Shown piece after piece: positions 4,881 to 6,300 of a stretch of 6,300 nt of DNA. Where the stretch lies: assembly GCA_002071245.1 (NCBI GenBank), contig MWEV01000074.1, positions 1 through 6,300 on the forward strand, written 5' to 3'. The stretch's first letter is position 1; each line of letters begins with the position of its first letter. This DNA comes from Deltaproteobacteria bacterium ADurb.Bin026. GTDB taxonomy: Bacteria; Desulfobacterota; Syntrophorhabdia; Syntrophorhabdales; Syntrophorhabdaceae. Position numbers and translations under genes: made by a program. The notes beneath the pieces were generated by a model. The model did no database searches. It worked only from the letters and a program-made list of their open reading frames with translations, and was not told the DNA's origin.

Positions 4881-5942
4881 TTATGTTGTTGAGATATTGT
4901 AAATCTCTTCTTTAAGCAAGTCTTTGGCAATTTCTTTCGGGATGTTGTTTCTTATGACGACACCTTTTGAAAAAAGAACTGCCTTGTTTGCACCGAACGC
5001 AATGCCTATGTCTGCCTCTTTTGCTTCTCCTGGCCCGTTTACTTCGCACCCCATAATGGCAACGTTCAGATGTCCTTCAAAGTGGCCGGTTTCTTTTTCG
5101 AAATCCTCTACAATCTCCATCAGATTTGTCTTGCATCTGCCGCATGTGGGACAGGATATGATGTTGATACCCCGTTTTCTTAGTCCCATGCTTCTCAAAA
5201 TATGATAGGCTGCTACCACTTCGAGTACTGGATTGCCTGTCAATGAAACCCTTATGGTGTCGCCGATGCCTTCATATAATAGTATGCCGATCCCGATGGA
5301 GGATTTAATCACACCCGAAAAAACAGGACCAGCCTCAGTAATGCCGATATGTAGTGGATAATCGGATCGGTCTGAAAATTTTTTATATGCCTCAACTGTT
5401 TGGAAAATGTCAGAGGCCTTGAGGGATACCTTTAGTTCAGTCCACCCTATATCTTCAAAAAGCTTTACGTAATATAATGCGCTTTCAACCATTGCATCTG
5501 CATTTGGTTTACCATATTTTTTAAGAATCTTTTTTTCAACAGAGCCTACGTTGAAACCTATGCGCAACGGGGTTTTTGTTTCCCTTGCAATATTTCCTAT
5601 CTCCTTAACCTTTCTGACATTGTTTATAGTGCCCGGGTTTATTCTTATAGCGTCAATGCCAGATTCCATAGCCTTAAGAGCGATTTTATGGTTAAAGTGG
5701 ATATCTCCAATTAAGGGTACGCCGATTTCTTTTTTGAAAAAAGGTATTATTTTACAGGAATCCTCATATGGTAAAGCCATCCTGATAAGTTCACATCCAA
5801 CCTTTTTCAGTTCTGTTGCCTGAATTAATGTTTTCTGGATGTTTTCAGGATCTGTTTTAAGCATCGATTGGACTGCAATGGGGCTATCTCCACCGATTGA
5901 AATGTTGCCAATTTTAATTTTTTTTGTTTTTCTTTTTTCCAT
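4881..5942 (-). CDS. ispG: 4-hydroxy-3-methylbut-2-enyl diphosphate synthase (IspG/GcpE)
   Basis: This cytoplasmic 4Fe-4S enzyme of the MEP isoprenoid pathway reduces 2-C-methyl-D-erythritol 2,4-cyclodiphosphate to HMBPP. It has 353 residues, the usual size of the short bacterial form without the plant-type insert. The N-terminal TIM-barrel domain shows IGNISIGGDSPIAVQSM at 11-27, IGDIHFNHKIAL at 78-89, IRINPGT at 99-105 and NVGSVEKK at 131-138. The C-terminal cluster domain has SCPTCGR at 263-269 (C264, C267) and MGCEVNGPGEA at 297-307 (C299, E306), giving the three cysteines and one glutamate that hold the cluster. After QSM, the segment LKTDPEN replaces the more common TNTDT-like text. The start MEKRKTKK matches the usual position relative to the first barrel strand, although no good Shine-Dalgarno site precedes it. 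A strong promoter lies upstream on the same strand, so it is probably transcribed alone. Confidence 0.96.
   Translation of the reverse strand: MEKRKTKKIKIGNISIGGDSPIAVQSMLKTDPENIQKTLIQATELKKVGCELIRMALPYEDSCKIIPFFKKEIGVPLIGDIHFNHKIALKAMESGIDAIRINPGTINNVRKVKEIGNIARETKTPLRIGFNVGSVEKKILKKYGKPNADAMVESALYYVKLFEDIGWTELKVSLKASDIFQTVEAYKKFSDRSDYPLHIGITEAGPVFSGVIKSSIGIGILLYEGIGDTIRVSLTGNPVLEVVAAYHILRSMGLRKRGINIISCPTCGRCKTNLMEIVEDFEKETGHFEGHLNVAIMGCEVNGPGEAKEADIGIAFGANKAVLFSKGVVIRNNIPKEIAKDLLKEEIYNISTT
4891..4912 (+). terminator. Possible weak terminator for the inositol-lipid genes, inside the ispG 3' end
   Basis: GAGAT (4891-4895) and ATCTC (4903-4907) can pair around a 7-base loop and are followed by TTCTTT. 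It is the only stem with a U-rich tail I see near the end of the + strand transcript. The stem is short, so efficiency would be low. It lies within the last codons of ispG on the opposite strand. Confidence 0.2.
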
Positions 5943-6015
5943 TTTTAATATTTCTGGATCAATCAGTTTCTGTTTTGTTTCAAGTTAAAATATTATTTTT
6001 CTGTATGCAGTTCAT

Positions 6016-6043
6016 TTTATACACTGTGCATTGTGATTGTCAA
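6016..6043 (-). promoter_or_regulatory. Sigma70 promoter of ispG
   Basis: On the - strand, a perfect TTGACA (6043 down to 6038) is followed after 16 bases by TATAAA (6021 down to 6016), five of six -10 positions. Transcription would begin near 6009, giving a leader of about 65 bases before the ATG at 5942. This is the best promoter match in the window. Confidence 0.65.
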
Positions 6044-6046
6044 TGC
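6028..6046. repeat. Inverted repeat covering the -35 box of the ispG promoter
   Basis: GCATTG (6028-6033) and CAATGC (6041-6046) are perfect inverted 6-mers around the 7-base spacer TGATTGT. The right arm overlaps the -35 hexamer, so a protein bound here would block RNA polymerase. It is a candidate operator; no known regulator consensus is clearly matched. Confidence 0.4.
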
Positions 6047-6136
6047 GAGAATGCTTGGAAAAACGTTATTTTCGTTTGCTTGTTTATTTCAATTGTATGA
6101 GTATGGGATTGTATTGTAGATTTTTGATAAATATGT

Positions 6137-6164
6137 TTAACAAATATAAGAAAACAGATAAAAT
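6137..6164 (+). promoter_or_regulatory. Candidate promoter of the partial gene at 6197
   Basis: TTAACA (6137-6142, one mismatch to TTGACA) and TAAAAT (6159-6164, one mismatch to TATAAT) are separated by 16 bases. Transcription would start near 6171, about 26 bases before the ATG at 6197. The AT-rich setting raises the chance of random matches. Confidence 0.4.
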
Positions 6165-6196
6165 ATTTGTATTCCTAACGAAGATCAGGGAGATGA

Positions 6197-6300
6197 ATGG
6201 TAAACGAACTGTCCGACCTTAAACTGAAAATCAAAGAACTTGAAAAATCAAAAGCAGAGCTAATGCGTTTTGAAAAGGCTTTACGAGAAAGTAAAGAAAG
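6197..6300 (+). CDS. N-terminus of an unidentified gene, possibly a PAS-type sensor or signalling protein (runs off the window)
   Basis: An open frame from ATG 6197 continues through the end of the window with no stop. AGGGAG at 6187-6192, 4 bases upstream, is a good Shine-Dalgarno site. The 34 visible residues begin MVNELSDLKLKIKELEKSK and include a segment ELMRFEKALRESKE. They are rich in Lys, Glu and Leu with heptad-like spacing and should form an amphipathic coiled coil. Such helices ending in a phrase like EKALRESKE are commonly found just before PAS domains of sensor histidine kinases and diguanylate cyclases, particularly in deltaproteobacteria. No catalytic or sensory domain is visible here, so the function is a guess; the coding call itself is reasonably good. 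Confidence 0.7.
   Translation, partial: MVNELSDLKLKIKELEKSKAELMRFEKALRESKE

Larger units (their letters stand above)
5943..6196. other. Divergent intergenic region between ispG and a partial + strand gene
   Basis: These 254 AT-rich bases hold a - strand promoter for ispG (6016-6043), an inverted repeat over its -35 box (6028-6046), and a + strand promoter candidate (6137-6164). A small AAACG/CGTTT inverted repeat lies at 6061-6065 and 6073-6077. A 61-codon reading frame from a TTG at 6037 to 6222 has no ribosome binding site and overlaps the start of the next gene, so I do not treat it as coding. Confidence 0.6.

Noticed and set aside
4924..5823. Two + strand frames of about 90 codons opposite ispG
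   Set aside because: Both lie fully within the conserved ispG coding region and show no motif, no good ribosome binding site and no supporting context.
6037..6222. A 61-codon + strand frame in the divergent intergenic region
   Set aside because: It starts at a TTG without a ribosome binding site and lies across the ispG promoter. It also overlaps, in another frame, the better-supported start at 6197.
1..6300. Mobile element, CRISPR array, phage or defence system
   Set aside because: There are no transposase, integrase, recombinase or nuclease motifs, no regularly spaced repeats and no sharp composition break; the complete genes are all metabolic.

Overview
The window looks like ordinary chromosomal DNA from an AT-leaning bacterium (roughly 40% GC by eye). 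Shine-Dalgarno sites, sigma70-like promoter elements and an MEP-pathway gene (ispG) point to a bacterium rather than an archaeon. An oxygen-sensitive two-subunit class I fumarase, cysteine-rich proteins and a pyruvate/malate/fumarate gene set suggest an anaerobe. A desulfobacterial (deltaproteobacterial) or similar lineage would fit, but that is inference. I see no tRNA, rRNA, CRISPR array, insertion sequence, attachment site or origin.

Layout. Bases 1-163 are non-coding, with an 8-bp palindrome and a good promoter. On the + strand follow malic enzyme (164-1513), a 163-base non-coding gap, and the alpha (1677-2516) and beta (2567-3118) subunits of class I fumarase. After a 68-base gap with its own candidate promoter come myo-inositol-1-phosphate synthase (3187-4278) and, 9 bases later, a CDP-alcohol phosphatidyltransferase of the inositol-phosphate-using type (4288-4875). 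ispG lies on the - strand (4881-5942), tail to tail with the transferase and separated from it by 5 bases. Bases 5943-6196 form a divergent intergenic region with a promoter for ispG on the - strand and one for a + strand gene. That gene starts at 6197 and runs off the window; only a charged, coiled-coil-like N-terminus is visible.

How the genes work together. Fumarase interconverts fumarate and malate, and malic enzyme interconverts malate and pyruvate, so the first three genes form a short C4-C3 module. The next two form an inositol-lipid module: glucose 6-phosphate to inositol 1-phosphate, then transfer of that headgroup onto CDP-diacylglycerol. IspG is housekeeping isoprenoid synthesis. 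The functional assignments are secure for the first four complete genes and ispG, and good for the transferase family, although its exact acceptor is inferred.

I did not find a clearly novel system. The points most worth a second look are the compact inositol-phospholipid pair, an FNR-like palindrome whose right half recurs before the fumarase genes, and an inverted repeat lying over the -35 box of the ispG promoter.
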